From the NCBI RefSeq assembly GCF_011075055.1, contig NW_025401104.1, positions 494,697 to 558,696 of the forward strand: a stretch of 64,000 nucleotides of DNA, in the 5' to 3' direction. The stretch is from Mangifera indica. Taxonomy: Eukaryota > Streptophyta > Magnoliopsida > Sapindales > Anacardiaceae. Under the pieces are notes generated by a model. That model worked only from the letters and a program-made list of their open reading frames with translations, did not search any database and was not told the origin of the DNA. Positions 49,213 to 60,179 of this stretch are shown piece by piece (within the stretch, counting starts at the first letter, position 1; every line of letters begins with the position of its first letter). The translations under genes were made by a program, and so were the position numbers.

Positions 49213-50040
49213 GGTGCATTTGGTTAGAGTAATATTTTATTATCAAAAATAAATTATTATCATAAAAATAAATTATCTAGAAAATTACTGAATATAAAGT
49301 ATTACTATATTTGATAAAAATTAATAAGTATAAATAATTATTATTTTTGATAAGATTCAATAAAATATTACTAAGATGTTATTTTACTAAAATATCTTTG
49401 GGTATAATTATTCAAAAATATTTTTTATGTTATTTGTTATATTTATTGAAAATAAATATATTTTTTCCTTAAAAAATTAATAAATAAATATACAAATATA
49501 ACAAAATCAAAATTACCTTTAAGAATCATTTGGTTTGTAGCAATAAAATATTACCTTAATAATATATATTTTATTACTAACATACCTTGTTTGGTTTGTT
49601 AGTAATAAAATATTTCGGTAATTTCTTATTACTAATTGTAATGTGACAAATAATATAAGAAATAATATAATTACCACCTCCACTTTAAGTATTAAAGCAT
49701 TATTAAGAAAATTTTGATTTTGTTATGATTATATTCTTATTTATAAATTTTTTTGGATAAAAATACATTTATTTTTAATTAATATTATAAATAATACGAA
49801 ACATATTTTTAAATAATTATGATCAAGGATATTTAAGTAAAATAATATTTATAGTATTTTTTTATTATCTCCAACAAAATATAATAAATTTTTACCAAAT
49901 TTTATTACACATATTAATAATTTAAACATAATAATCTTTTAAGTAATATATCTTTAAAGTAATTTTTTACTTTTAATAATAAAAAATTTTTATTTCTTAT
50001 ATTATCTATCACATCACCTTTAATATACTGGAATCATAAT
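49213..50040. mobile_element. Two inverted copies of the Tourist-like MITE family
   Basis: The left half starts GGGTGCATTTGGTTAGAGTAA and follows the 13557-14055 element through AAATTAATAAATAAATATAC. After about 49519 (TCATTTGGTTTGTAG) a second copy runs in the opposite sense: ATTACCACCTCCACTTTAAG at about 49671 is the reverse complement of that family's GGTAAATATGGTAAT region. The result is a head-to-head foldback of about 0.8 kb, outside the array. Confidence 0.55.
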
Positions 50041-50049
50041 AAAAGGACC

Positions 50050-51085
50050 CAATTTAAATATTTCATACCAATATTTATGATTTATGCAGGATGACAACGA
50101 CAGTATGATGCATACATGACACATATACAGAAGCATTAATTTATGATGTATGTATGGATGAATGTATTATTTGTTCGTTTGCTTTAATTGAGTAATACAT
50201 ATAAATAAGAGAAAACAAGTGGGGCTGATGAAATGGACATGTACAGCTATCATTTGTGTGGTTTCGAACATAATTATTAGGTATAAGATATATCATATGA
50301 TACGATATATTATATATAAAAAAATTAATATAATATATTTTCAAAGCGATGATATTTTAATAAATAAATTTATTATTATTATTTTTTAAATCTATTATAG
50401 AAAATATATTTTACAAAAAATTACGTTTTTAATAAAAAGATTTAAAATATCATCTAAATATATTATATAAAATATATCATCCCATGTGAAAGTTTGGCAC
50501 TTTAGCCAGAGCAAGAGGACAAGAGGGGTGTCGGGTCTACCATGTGAACGGTTTGTTGTTGGTGTTGATTTGGTCTTTAAACGAATGAAATGTGAACACA
50601 TCAATACAAAAGGACTTTGTGTGGTCTTCAAGCAATATTATTATTGGAAATCTTTTTTAGCACTGCCTTGCATGAGATATTCATTTTGGTCCCCCTAGTT
50701 TTATTTTAAAACTAACAAGGATACTTTTTTCAAATACTATCATTTTAATCCTCCTACCCACGGGTTGTTTTCGTGAAGCATATGTTATTATTAAAAGTAG
50801 AGAAAACGACAATTTTTCATCTAAGTTTTATTTAATCTCAAAATCATATTTACAGTAAATGAAAAAAGCAAACACTCACCCATAAGATAACTGTAAACAA
50901 AATTTTTAGTTAGAGACAGAGATAACATCGTCGTTTTATCCTTAAATCCTAAAATTTTAAAAATTTATATTATTTTTCTCCTTAGTTTAAAAAACTAACA
51001 TTTACCCTATGATTCAACTTTGAAAAATTTATTTTTTCCCCTCTGAAAAATAGAGATGGTAGGTTAAGAAGAGATCGAACATTTC
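50050..51085. other. Intergenic, no gene supported
   Basis: AT-rich with one less AT-rich patch at 50480-50700 that is open on both strands (70 and 78 residues). Neither frame shows a domain, signal peptide or recognisable similarity, so I leave it unannotated. Confidence 0.4.
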
Positions 51086-51090
51086 GAATT

Positions 51091-51791
51091 GGCTAAAAGA
51101 CTTATTCCCACCCAAGATATAGGGAAATCTCAAACTCTCATTCTCTAACTTTCAAAAATCCAAGCATTCACCTATGAACCAAATTATGTTAAAATCTCAA
51201 TTAGAGTTAAAGGTAAAATTATTATTTAATAAAAAATTTAAAAAACTAAACTTTTATCACATTTCTCCCCCTCAATTTTAAAATCTCATATTCCCCCTCT
51301 CAAATTTTCTTTTAAAGTTTGAAAAGTAATAATTTCTCTTTAGGGTTTTCTCTCTATCTCTCTAACAACCGATTTCTTCTTGACCATTGGCCAACCTTCT
51401 CTCTTCTTCTCTGTCGGCACTCCTCTTTCTTCATCAGAGATAGAAACCGTCGTCTCTATCTTAGACAAAAATAGGACGTCTTCATCTAAGACAAAGACAT
51501 CCTCTTTTAGCCTTTTTTTTTAACTCAAAAATCGGTTGTCAAAGAGATAAAGAGAAAACCTTAGAGGGAAAATTGTCACTGTTCAAACTTTAGGTGGTGT
51601 AAATATTAGATTTTCAAATAGAGAAGAGAAATATAATAAAACTTTAATTTTTTTTTTTGTTAAATAATAATTTTATCGTTAACTGTAACTGAAAATTTTA
51701 ATAGAATTTAGATCATATTTAGATTTTTAAAAATTAGAGAATAAAACTTTGGGTTGTCACAATACTTTAGGTGAAAATAACTCTTTTGGCC
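51091..51791. mobile_element. Mutator-like foldback element (GGCCAAA family)
   Basis: The left end is GGCTAAAAGACTTATTCCCA and the right end, reverse-complemented, GGCCAAAAGAGTTATTTTC. The arms pair through the CTCTAACTTT…TTAAAGGTAAAATTATTATTTAA region. The flanks TTTCGAATT and TTTCCGAAT suggest an imperfect 9-bp duplication. The centre contains complementary ACCGATTT and AAATCGGT segments. Non-coding. Confidence 0.65.
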
Positions 51792-51931
51792 TTTCCGAAT
51801 CTGTTGGTTGGATCAATTTAATGCTTTTTCCTCGTGGCTATTTCACTTTAAATGGTTTGTTCACAAGGACCATCTTTGTAACTTTAAGGCATACCCGTGA
51901 ATTGTCCAGTTCTTTTTTTTTTTTTAAATGT

Positions 51932-51933
<2 letters not shown>

Positions 51934-51974
<41 letters not shown>

Positions 51975-51986
51975 GGGGGGGGGGGG
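51934..51986 (+). repeat. Poly-G tract
   Basis: Forty G (51934-51973), one T, then twelve G (51975-51986), preceded by a run of T at 51913-51925. The frames that translate it as poly-Gly are not genes. Such a tract can form G-quadruplexes, and its exact length is likely to be uncertain from sequencing. Confidence 0.95.
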
Positions 51987-51989
51987 CGT

Positions 51990-52750
51990 GTGGAGTGTGG
52001 TGTAGAAGTAGGACGGGGTGGAGAGGGGAAGAAGGCTGTAACTTTCCAACTGTTGCAGTTTCGACAGCTTCTAATTGTTATTATATAATGGGATCTTGCT
52101 ACTTAAATTAATGTTGCTAGAAAAATAATTATAAGATAGAGAGCAAACTAGAAGGTTATTTGCCCCCACTTGAATCGATGTTTTAAGGTTTTGCCTAAAA
52201 AATAAAATTATATATATATTTTTTATATATAATTTAAATATATAAATGATATATTATTGTATTATTAGATAATTTTAAATTAAATATAAAATATCACTCA
52301 ATTATATAATGATATAACATTTATATATCTAAATTATATATATATACATATATATATAGAAGAAAATTATGCTAAAACAACAAATAAACAATTGAAATCA
52401 AAAGTTTATTAAACCACTAAATAATCAGTTGGATTTGATTGACACACCAACCCAGCAGTAGTTGTTTCAATTAATCTTAATTTGTTCCAAATATAAAATA
52501 AATAAATAAAATATTAAATTAACCACATGTCAAGTGCTAATTGGACCAAATAGAATGACCATTTCAAATACGTAGTCTTTTCTTTTGTTTTTGTTTGTTT
52601 AGTTTTTCGCACCTTCCTTGTTTCCTATATTGTTGCTTGCTTCATTGGACATGACAAAATGCACATGACTAAGATATTAATTCACTTTTAAAAATTTATT
52701 ATGAATTTTAACTACAAATTCAATTTTAATCAAGAGGCCACTAAATATAT
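51990..52750. other. Intergenic, no gene seen
   Basis: Contains one copy of the dispersed AT-rich repeat (about 52200-52360, with ATATAT runs) and otherwise unremarkable AT-rich sequence. Confidence 0.5.
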
Positions 52751-52752
52751 TA

Positions 52753-53840
52753 GGCCAATAGACTTATTCCCATCCAAGGTATAGTAAAATCTCAAACGCA
52801 TATCTTTAACTTTTAAAAACTTAAATACTCATCTATCATCCAAAATCTGTTAAAATTTTCTGTTAGAATCAAGGGTAAAACAGTTATTGTATCAATAATA
52901 TTAAAAAAACTATAATTTAATCTCATTTTCCTCTCCATGTTTTGAAAACTAACAATTTCACTTTTGTCTAAATATTTCTAGTTTTGACATCTAAGTTTTT
53001 TCTTCTCCTTTCTTTGGCCACCATTTTGTCATAGCGATGTCCTCTTCCCACTCTCACCGTCGGAATCGTTCGGTTGGCCACCTTGAAAGCCTCATGCGAC
53101 AAAGAGACTCTTTGTTGTCTCTTTGTCAACAAAGAGGGACAATTTATCTTTGTCCCTTATCGTCAATGAAGAGATGAAGATGGATTATCTCATCTTTGTC
53201 TCTTCATCGAACAACTTCCCATGATGGTCATTCGAACTATTCCGATAATGAGGGTGGGAAGAGAAAGCACCGGTGATGAAGTGGTGGCTAGAGAGAGAAG
53301 AAAACAAAAACCTAGATGAGAGGGGTAGGGCTGGATTCGAGCCGAGCCAGCTCAAGCTCGAGCTCGGCTCGGCTCGGTTTCCAGCCCGAAACGAGCCGGG
53401 CTCTGCTCGGCTTGATCGAGCTCGAGCCGAGCCCGAGCTGGCTCGGGTTGGTTTGGTATATTTTTTTAAAATTTTTTTATACAAAACGACATCGTTTTGA
53501 TCCTCATATATACACAAAACGGTGTCGTTTTGATATGAAAAACGAGTCGAGCCGAGCCGAACCGAAAACGAGCCGAACTCGAGCCGGCCATTAAAAAACC
53601 GAGCCGAGCCTGAGCTGGCTGCGAGCCGAGCTTAGCTCGGCTAGAATCCAGCCCTAGAGAGGGGAGATAGTTGCTTTTCAAAAATAAAAATATTTAAATA
53701 AAAATAAAATTATTAGTTTTCAAAATCTGAAAATATAAATGAGATAAAATTATAATTTTTATTAAGATTACTGGTAAAATAACTATTATACCTTTAACCC
53801 TAATATAAAATTTTAACAGATTTTGGATAATACGTGCGAA
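52753..53840. mobile_element. Mutator-like foldback element, right end truncated, with nested hAT MITE
   Basis: It starts GGCCAATAGACTTATTCCCA. The left arm CCAAAATCTGTTAAAATTTT…GTTATTGTATCA pairs with the right arm at about 53690-53825. The outermost 60 or so bases of the right arm, including its GGCC end, are missing. A hAT MITE (53326-53656) is inserted inside and must be younger. The interior also has tandem and inverted ACAAAGAG/CTCTTTGT words at 53095-53145. Confidence 0.6.
53326..53656. mobile_element. Non-autonomous hAT MITE with perfect 8-bp target duplication
   Basis: 331 bases, starting TAGGGCTGGATTCGAGCC and ending with the inverted form (GGCTAGAATCCAGCCCTA). It is flanked by identical GAGAGGGG at 53318-53325 and 53657-53664, the hAT signature. 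Far more GC-rich than its surroundings, it is built from CGAGC and GAGCC units such as GAGCTCGAGCCGAGC. It also holds inverted ACGACATCGTTTTG and AAAACGGTGTCGTTTTG segments near the middle. Open frames through it are artefacts of this repetition. Confidence 0.9.
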
Positions 53841-53849
53841 AATTTTGGC

Positions 53850-56755
53850 TCAAGATTGTCCTTGTTACTTTGTCTTGGATCTGTGCGGCTGTTATTGAGT
53901 TTTGTCATTTACCACTTTTGCTTGGTAATTCTATTCTGAGTACTCATTATAATTTAAATAATATTATTATTATTTTTATATAATTTAAATATACAAATAA
54001 TATATTATTATATCATTAAATATTATTTTATTTTTAAATTAAAATTATCAAATTATATGATAACATATCATTTTTATATTTAAATTATATATAAAATATA
54101 TATATATACATAATTTTATTATTAGAATTTTTATATTTGTTGTCATTAAAAGAATTTCATAATTCATATGAAATACGCATGTACATAGATTTGTAATAAA
54201 TGATCATTTTTGTAGTAGTAAAACCAAACTTGTTTTATTCATTCAAGTTTGTTTGTAATATTTTCATTTTAGTTTGCATCAAATTAAAGGTATGGATATT
54301 ATATTGTAAATTAGTGAGATTATATTATATTCTCAAAACTACATTAACACCCTAGTAATATTACTCACATATCAGTGTATCAAGGGTGTTATTGTAATAT
54401 TTTAAAACACTATAGATAAATTAATAATTATTTATATTTATATTATTATATTTAGATAAAATAACATAAATACCTTTCGATTATTAAAACAAATGATTAA
54501 TTTTAATAGGTGAATGAAAAATGGTTTCTTCAATCTTATTAGGCGAAATCATCATTTGATCACAAGTATGTCAAGTAACATGTTGTCCATCTCAATCAAA
54601 AATACCAAAAAAATAATTTTAAAAAAATTGTGATTTGATTTTTTAAGACATATAAGGAATAGAAACGTTGTCATGGCCAAATTTAACTAATTAAATATAT
54701 TCATGTGGGTTAAATGGAAATTGCAAACCAAGATTATATGGAACATTAAGCTTTTATGATTTTATTGCAATATTTCTTGTTAATTTATTAACACATGTTG
54801 GCTATGAGCTCAAAAGGAAATCAAACTTTTATGCTTAATTACAATTACAATTTTTTTCGATGTTATCTCCCAATTAGGGATGACAATGGAGAGATGTGGG
54901 TCTAATGCCCAATTCTTCTTCCCTATCCTCGTCCCTATTTTCGTCTTTGTCCCTTCTGATTATGTCTTATGTTATGTTTCTGATTATGCACATTGGAAGA
55001 TGATTGAGTTACAATGAGTGTAATTTATTTCAAAAAGCTTCTTTAATTTATTCATTGTCTTTTCATTATTAGGTTAAACGACATGTCTTATGCTGTAAAT
55101 TTACTCCACCTTTAAATAACCTAATTATTTATTAAAAGATTAAAAAAACATAAATAAATGATTAATTCTTATGTCATGATTTTAAGCTCTAATAAGAGCA
55201 ATACTATACGGATGCAGGTTTAAGTATTTAATTATGAATCTAAAAGATATATTGAATGTTATTTTATTTTTAATTTAAAATTATTCAATCAAATAATAAT
55301 ACATTATTTAAATAGTTAAAATTGGATATTCATAACTTTATTACTTTAATAAACACGTAAAAAGAATGAGATAAATTATAATTTCGACGTTAAATCTTAT
55401 GAAACATGTAATTTGATCAATAAATCTCACGTGACACTTGGTTAATTTTAATACGATTAAAATTTATTTTTGATTAATTAAATTAATTAAGAATATTAAA
55501 TGGTGAGGGACTATATCTATATCTATGACACAGACACATTCAATTTGTCATTTTGTAATTTGATTAATAAATTCTCATGCAATATCTTAAAACTTAAATG
55601 CTATTTTACTTGTGCAATTTGGAAACTCAGAAACATTGAACAAGAAACTGAAAACAGATTTGCAAATGAATATTATAAAATTATATCCTCATATTTGTGG
55701 CTCTTCTTAATATATGTTGAGCCAAAGAATCATGCGCATGAAGACATTTTTTCTTGTTTCTTTTCTGCAAGGTTCTGGATTTAAGTTAATGTTTTAAAAT
55801 GGAATTACATATCGGTACCAAACCGAACTCAGTTTGATATTGTAACCAAATCAAATAATAATATTTTAATATATATTGATCAACCTCACGACTGTGTTGT
55901 TGAAATTTAACAAAACCTCGTGTGGGAATAAGTCTTTTGGCCTTAAAAAATTGAAAAAAGAAAATCATTTCAAACCGAAAACATCATTGATTGATAATTC
56001 TTTATAAAAAAAATTTAATTATGTCAAAGCACATATCCTTATCTTTAACCTGTAGCAACCCTAACCTTGACTAATTATTTGAATTAAAAAATAGATGTAA
56101 TTTGACCCACAAAATCGAATATTCATCTCTTTTTTTATATATTTTTTTAAATTTTTATATATTAAATTATTGTTAAAAATTAAAAATTATATATTCTATC
56201 ACCTAATAATAATACTATTATTTTTCTAACCTAGAGAGAAAGGGAAAGTATATGAAATTTTTTCAGCGGAAATGGAAAGTGAAAAAAGAGAAATTTTTTT
56301 TGCTGAGGGGAAAACAAAGAGTTTCCCATCATCCCTGTATTAAAAAGGGAAAAGGGGATTAAGATTTCGGTCCCTGCCCACCTGGTAGCCATCTCTAGAT
56401 AAAAGCGGCAGCAGAATGCGACAGGGTGATGAATCTGGAGTTGATATGGATGTTGTTTCTATTACATATTTATTATTATTTTTTTTTGGTATGTTTTCAT
56501 CTGGAACAGCTTATGATCCGGCATCTTTTGGAACGATGCCAACGCCCTTTTTTTAGTTTCAAAGACTCCATCATTATCTTGTCTTTCATTTGACCAAATC
56601 TTTATAATTGGATTTGGTTTGATAAATAAATTTCAACATATCAATCATTGAATATATTTTAGCAGCCACTTGCTACGACCATGAAAATGATGAATTAACT
56701 CAGCTTCCATGTTAATTTCTTGGTTAGTATTTAGTCGAAAACAAGAAGGTTAAAT
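53850..56755. other. Gene-poor intergenic region with transposon scraps
   Basis: Includes AT-rich repeat copies (53945-54110 and 55240-55335), a hAT-like start TAGGGATGACAATGG at 54882 without a confirmed partner, and one isolated right terminus of the GGCCAAA family (AATAAGTCTTTTGGCC ending at 55942). No gene is supported; the 94-residue frame at 55500-55784 has no recognisable features. Confidence 0.45.
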
Positions 56756-56760
56756 AGAAT

Positions 56761-58220
56761 TAGGCTTGGATATGATCCGAATCAATTTGATCCTAAAAAT
56801 TGGTTTAATTTGATTTAACTCGATTCAAATTTATTTAATTCGAATTTAAACCAAATCAAATCAAAAGATTTGGCTCGTTTGTTAAACTGAGCCGAACTCG
56901 AGCTAAGAGGTGTTTAATTTAATTCGGTTTGAGTTTGACTCAAATTTTTGGCTTAAAATAGTAATAGAGCTGACAATTTTTAATACAACCCATTAATCCG
57001 ACATGACATGACATGACACAAAAAATATCGGTTAAGATTGAGTTTTTTGACACGAAATTTATTTTAAGGAAATTTCGTGTCAACCTGACACTGCATAAAA
57101 TTAAATTGGGTAGTGTTAGGGTTCACATGAAAGTAACTCAACACAATTCGAATCGATTTGAATATTTTTTAAAGATGTTACTTTAATAGAATTTGTTAAT
57201 AATAAATTATAGAAATACTAAAAGACAATATTAGTAGCAATTGAAATTTTTATAGAGTGCATATAATTGTATCTTTATATAATTATAATTATTTTTATTA
57301 TTGTTTATTTTTATTTTATTTTTAAATGTAAGAATTTATTTTAGTTAATTAGGCTATAAACGTTTTTTAAAGTTCTTATTTTTATAATTATATGTTATAG
57401 CTTTATAATAAGAATTTGAAATATATAAATTATATATAATTGTATATTTATATAATTATAATTATTTATATTATTTTTATTTTTATTTAAATATTTTATT
57501 TTATTATTAAGTAGTAAGAATTTAATTTGACTAGTCAGATTATTGACGTGTTTTAAAAGTCTTAATATATAAATTTTTAGACCATTTGTCAATAAGACCA
57601 AATGTTATATTATATGTTTTATTTATAGTTGTTGGGGTAATTTTGTGAGGAAATTAAAACGATAAAAACACTTTGAAAAGTGAAAACAATTAATAATTTT
57701 GGGTCAATTTCAATCGAATTAGGTCAACTTGAATATTAAAGGTTAAGTTAGGGTTAACAAATTTTGACACGATTCTAGTTCAGGTCAAGTTAGAGTTGAA
57801 GGTCTTTGACATAAAACTCAAACTGACATGACAGGAACGTGATCCTTTGACACGAACTATCAAGTTTTATCAGTAGTTCAAATTTTGTGACTTGATTAGG
57901 TTTAAATTCATTGTTTTGAATCAACTCGAAATCGTAGTTCAAATCCATGGCTCGGTTCATTTCAAATAAGAAATTTTGAATATTATTTGGATAAAACAAC
58001 GTAATTTTTCAATGAACCATGAATCCAAACCATATATTCGAACCATTAATTTAAACTAAATCAAGCTACAAATTCAAACCATTGATTCAATCTATGAAAT
58101 CAAGCAAAACCAAATTGAGTCAATTTTTATCTTAGCCAAACTCGAATCAGGTTATTTTCTATTCGAACCAAACTCAAGCCGAGGGGTGTTAAGACTCAAC
58201 ACGGTTCGTATCCATCCCTA
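56761..58220. mobile_element. hAT-type element, 1.46 kb, non-autonomous
   Basis: The left end is TAGGCTTGGATATGATCCGA and the right end, reverse-complemented, TAGGGATGGATACGAACCG. The flanks are AATAGAAT (56753-56760) and AGTAGAAT (58221-58228), an 8-bp duplication with one change. Subterminal sequence is rich in TTCGAATT- and AACTCGA-like words on both sides. The interior (about 56955-57850) has GACATGACATGACATGACAC and GACACGAAATTT/AAATTTCGTGTC palindromes, suggesting a second element nested inside. No transposase is visible. Confidence 0.7.
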
Positions 58221-58229
58221 AGTAGAATC

Positions 58230-60170
58230 TGATATTAACATTTTATCCCTTGTCAAGTATTAGTTTTTTTCGAAAATTTTTAGTAATAATTCAAAATACT
58301 CTAATTCTGTTAATTTTTATTTTCTTGTTAAAAGAAAGTTCCACTATTAACCAATTATCTTTTATATAATTTTATATAATCTTACATAAAAACAAGGATG
58401 GGAATTAAGGTATTTAACTTTGTTCTACCCCATTACCATCCTTACTAATAGAAACTAGAGGCGTCATACATCAATTCCTTGACTAGCAAACTTCAACATT
58501 TTTTTGACACATTATCTTGTTAGAAGAGGTACACTTATATAGGAATTGGTTATGTGGTCAATCCTACTTTAATTTAGCTACCCTTATTTTTAGTGGTGAA
58601 CTATGGTATGAATGTCATTACACTAAGGGTAGATTCAAGTCAACCCAATTTGGGTTCAAATCTATAACAGACTTGTTTATTCTTCTAATGATACTTATTA
58701 TTCAGTTGGTAATGCTATTCATCCTTTTTTTAACATTTTTTACTTCTTCAAAAATATTATTCACCTTGTCAGTAATATTATTCACCCTATCAATAATATT
58801 TTAATGATACTATACATAGAACTCGATATTATGAATTCAAACCTAATTCAAATCAATCCTTATTTAAGTCCATTATATCCACTAGACTAGTGATAGTATG
58901 ATCCGTATCAGTAATACTTTTCTTAGAATTAAATGGTAGCATTAATCTATGGACTTGACATGGCTAAACCAAATCCTCTTTGAGTTGTGGCAATTTTGGG
59001 GCCAATAACTTAAATATTTGTAACCGAAGACAAATCTCTAAAACCATAAGGATTTCATAAGATTTGGTTCAACTTTCTTGATTATATTAATTAGAAAGTG
59101 ACCATCCTCTAACTTTCACTTGCTTTTCCAAAACAAAATTGACATCACATTGATAAAGAAATAGATTTTTTAGCATAAGATTATTAATTTATATATATGG
59201 TAGGAGACCAACTCCGTTTACTTTCATTTAATGTTATAAATTGATTTTGATCAATTATGATATATACAACACAATTGCTTTCATATATGATGTGATTTAT
59301 TTTCTTTGTTCATGTTTATGATTACTCTCTTATATAATTAACTAATTATCCTTCTTCTAGGATTGTAATACAAACCTCCTTACCCAAAGCTTGAAAAAAA
59401 AAGAAGAATTACATAATCGGTTTACCCTAAACTTGTAAATTTCCTAATTGCCCACATGCCATTTCGTAATCCTTGAGTCAAGCTAGTTTTCTTCGAATTC
59501 TAGAAGTTGATTAAAGCCAGAATGTTCCCCTTTTCATGAATGACTGGCTGAGTATCCTTTCAGGAAGGAGTAATATTATATTTATAGATAAACTGTACAA
59601 ATTTAGGTAATAGTATCTGATTAATTATCAAAAAATGATGGAACTATCAACCATCCATATTGAAGATCCTTTCATCACTTTCACTTTCAAGAATGTTAGC
59701 ATAATTTTCTTAATAAATCATAGTATGATTTCCTTAATCAATCAATATTCATATCATTTATATATTTTTCATTCTTGTATACATGTCTCTTTGTGAAAAC
59801 TCTTTTACATCAAATGAAATATAAAACAATATTTTTCTATCGCTAACAAAGAATCTACAGGACATAATTAAATCACATAAAATAAATCCATAATTCTTTT
59901 TAGCCTGACAGGAAGGGCCAAATCCATTATTGTAGTAGGTCTTGTTAGGCAGCTCGTATTTGAGTTCGAGTTCGAGTTCGTGTTCATTGTCTTAGGCTTG
60001 TGTTCAGGCTCGTTCGAGCTAAGCTCTTTTCAAACTTGCTTTGAATTCAATCTTAATTTGGAGTAGGAGCACCAACACATAAAAGTGGGATAGCCACAGA
60101 CTCGACTAGAAAAAGAAGCAAAAATCTCCATAGACTCGACTAGAAAAAAAAGAAGCAAAAATCTATGGTA
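58230..60170. other. Intergenic, no gene supported
   Basis: AT-rich. Duplicated units CTCGACTAGAAAAAGAAGCAAAAATCT-like occur at about 60103-60133 and 60136-60163. At 59947-60030 a stretch with GAGTTCGAGTTCGAGTTCG and AGGCTCGTTCGAGCT resembles the start of a hAT MITE, but I found no matching end. The 95-residue frame at 58517-58804 shows no family features. Confidence 0.4.
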
Positions 60171-60179
60171 TAGGATAAC

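Noticed and set aside
51749..52111. Poly-glycine protein
   Set aside because: It is the translation of a poly-G tract between transposon remains, with no gene features.
53185..53681. Several Arg/Ser-rich open frames on both strands
   Set aside because: They come from CGAGC/GCTCG repeats of the hAT MITE.
54882..56398. hAT element from TAGGGATGACAATGG to GCCATCTCTA
   Set aside because: The two ends match only loosely (TAGGGATGACAATGG against TAGAGATGGCTACCA) and the flanks CTCCCAAT and GATAAAAG show no 8-bp duplication.
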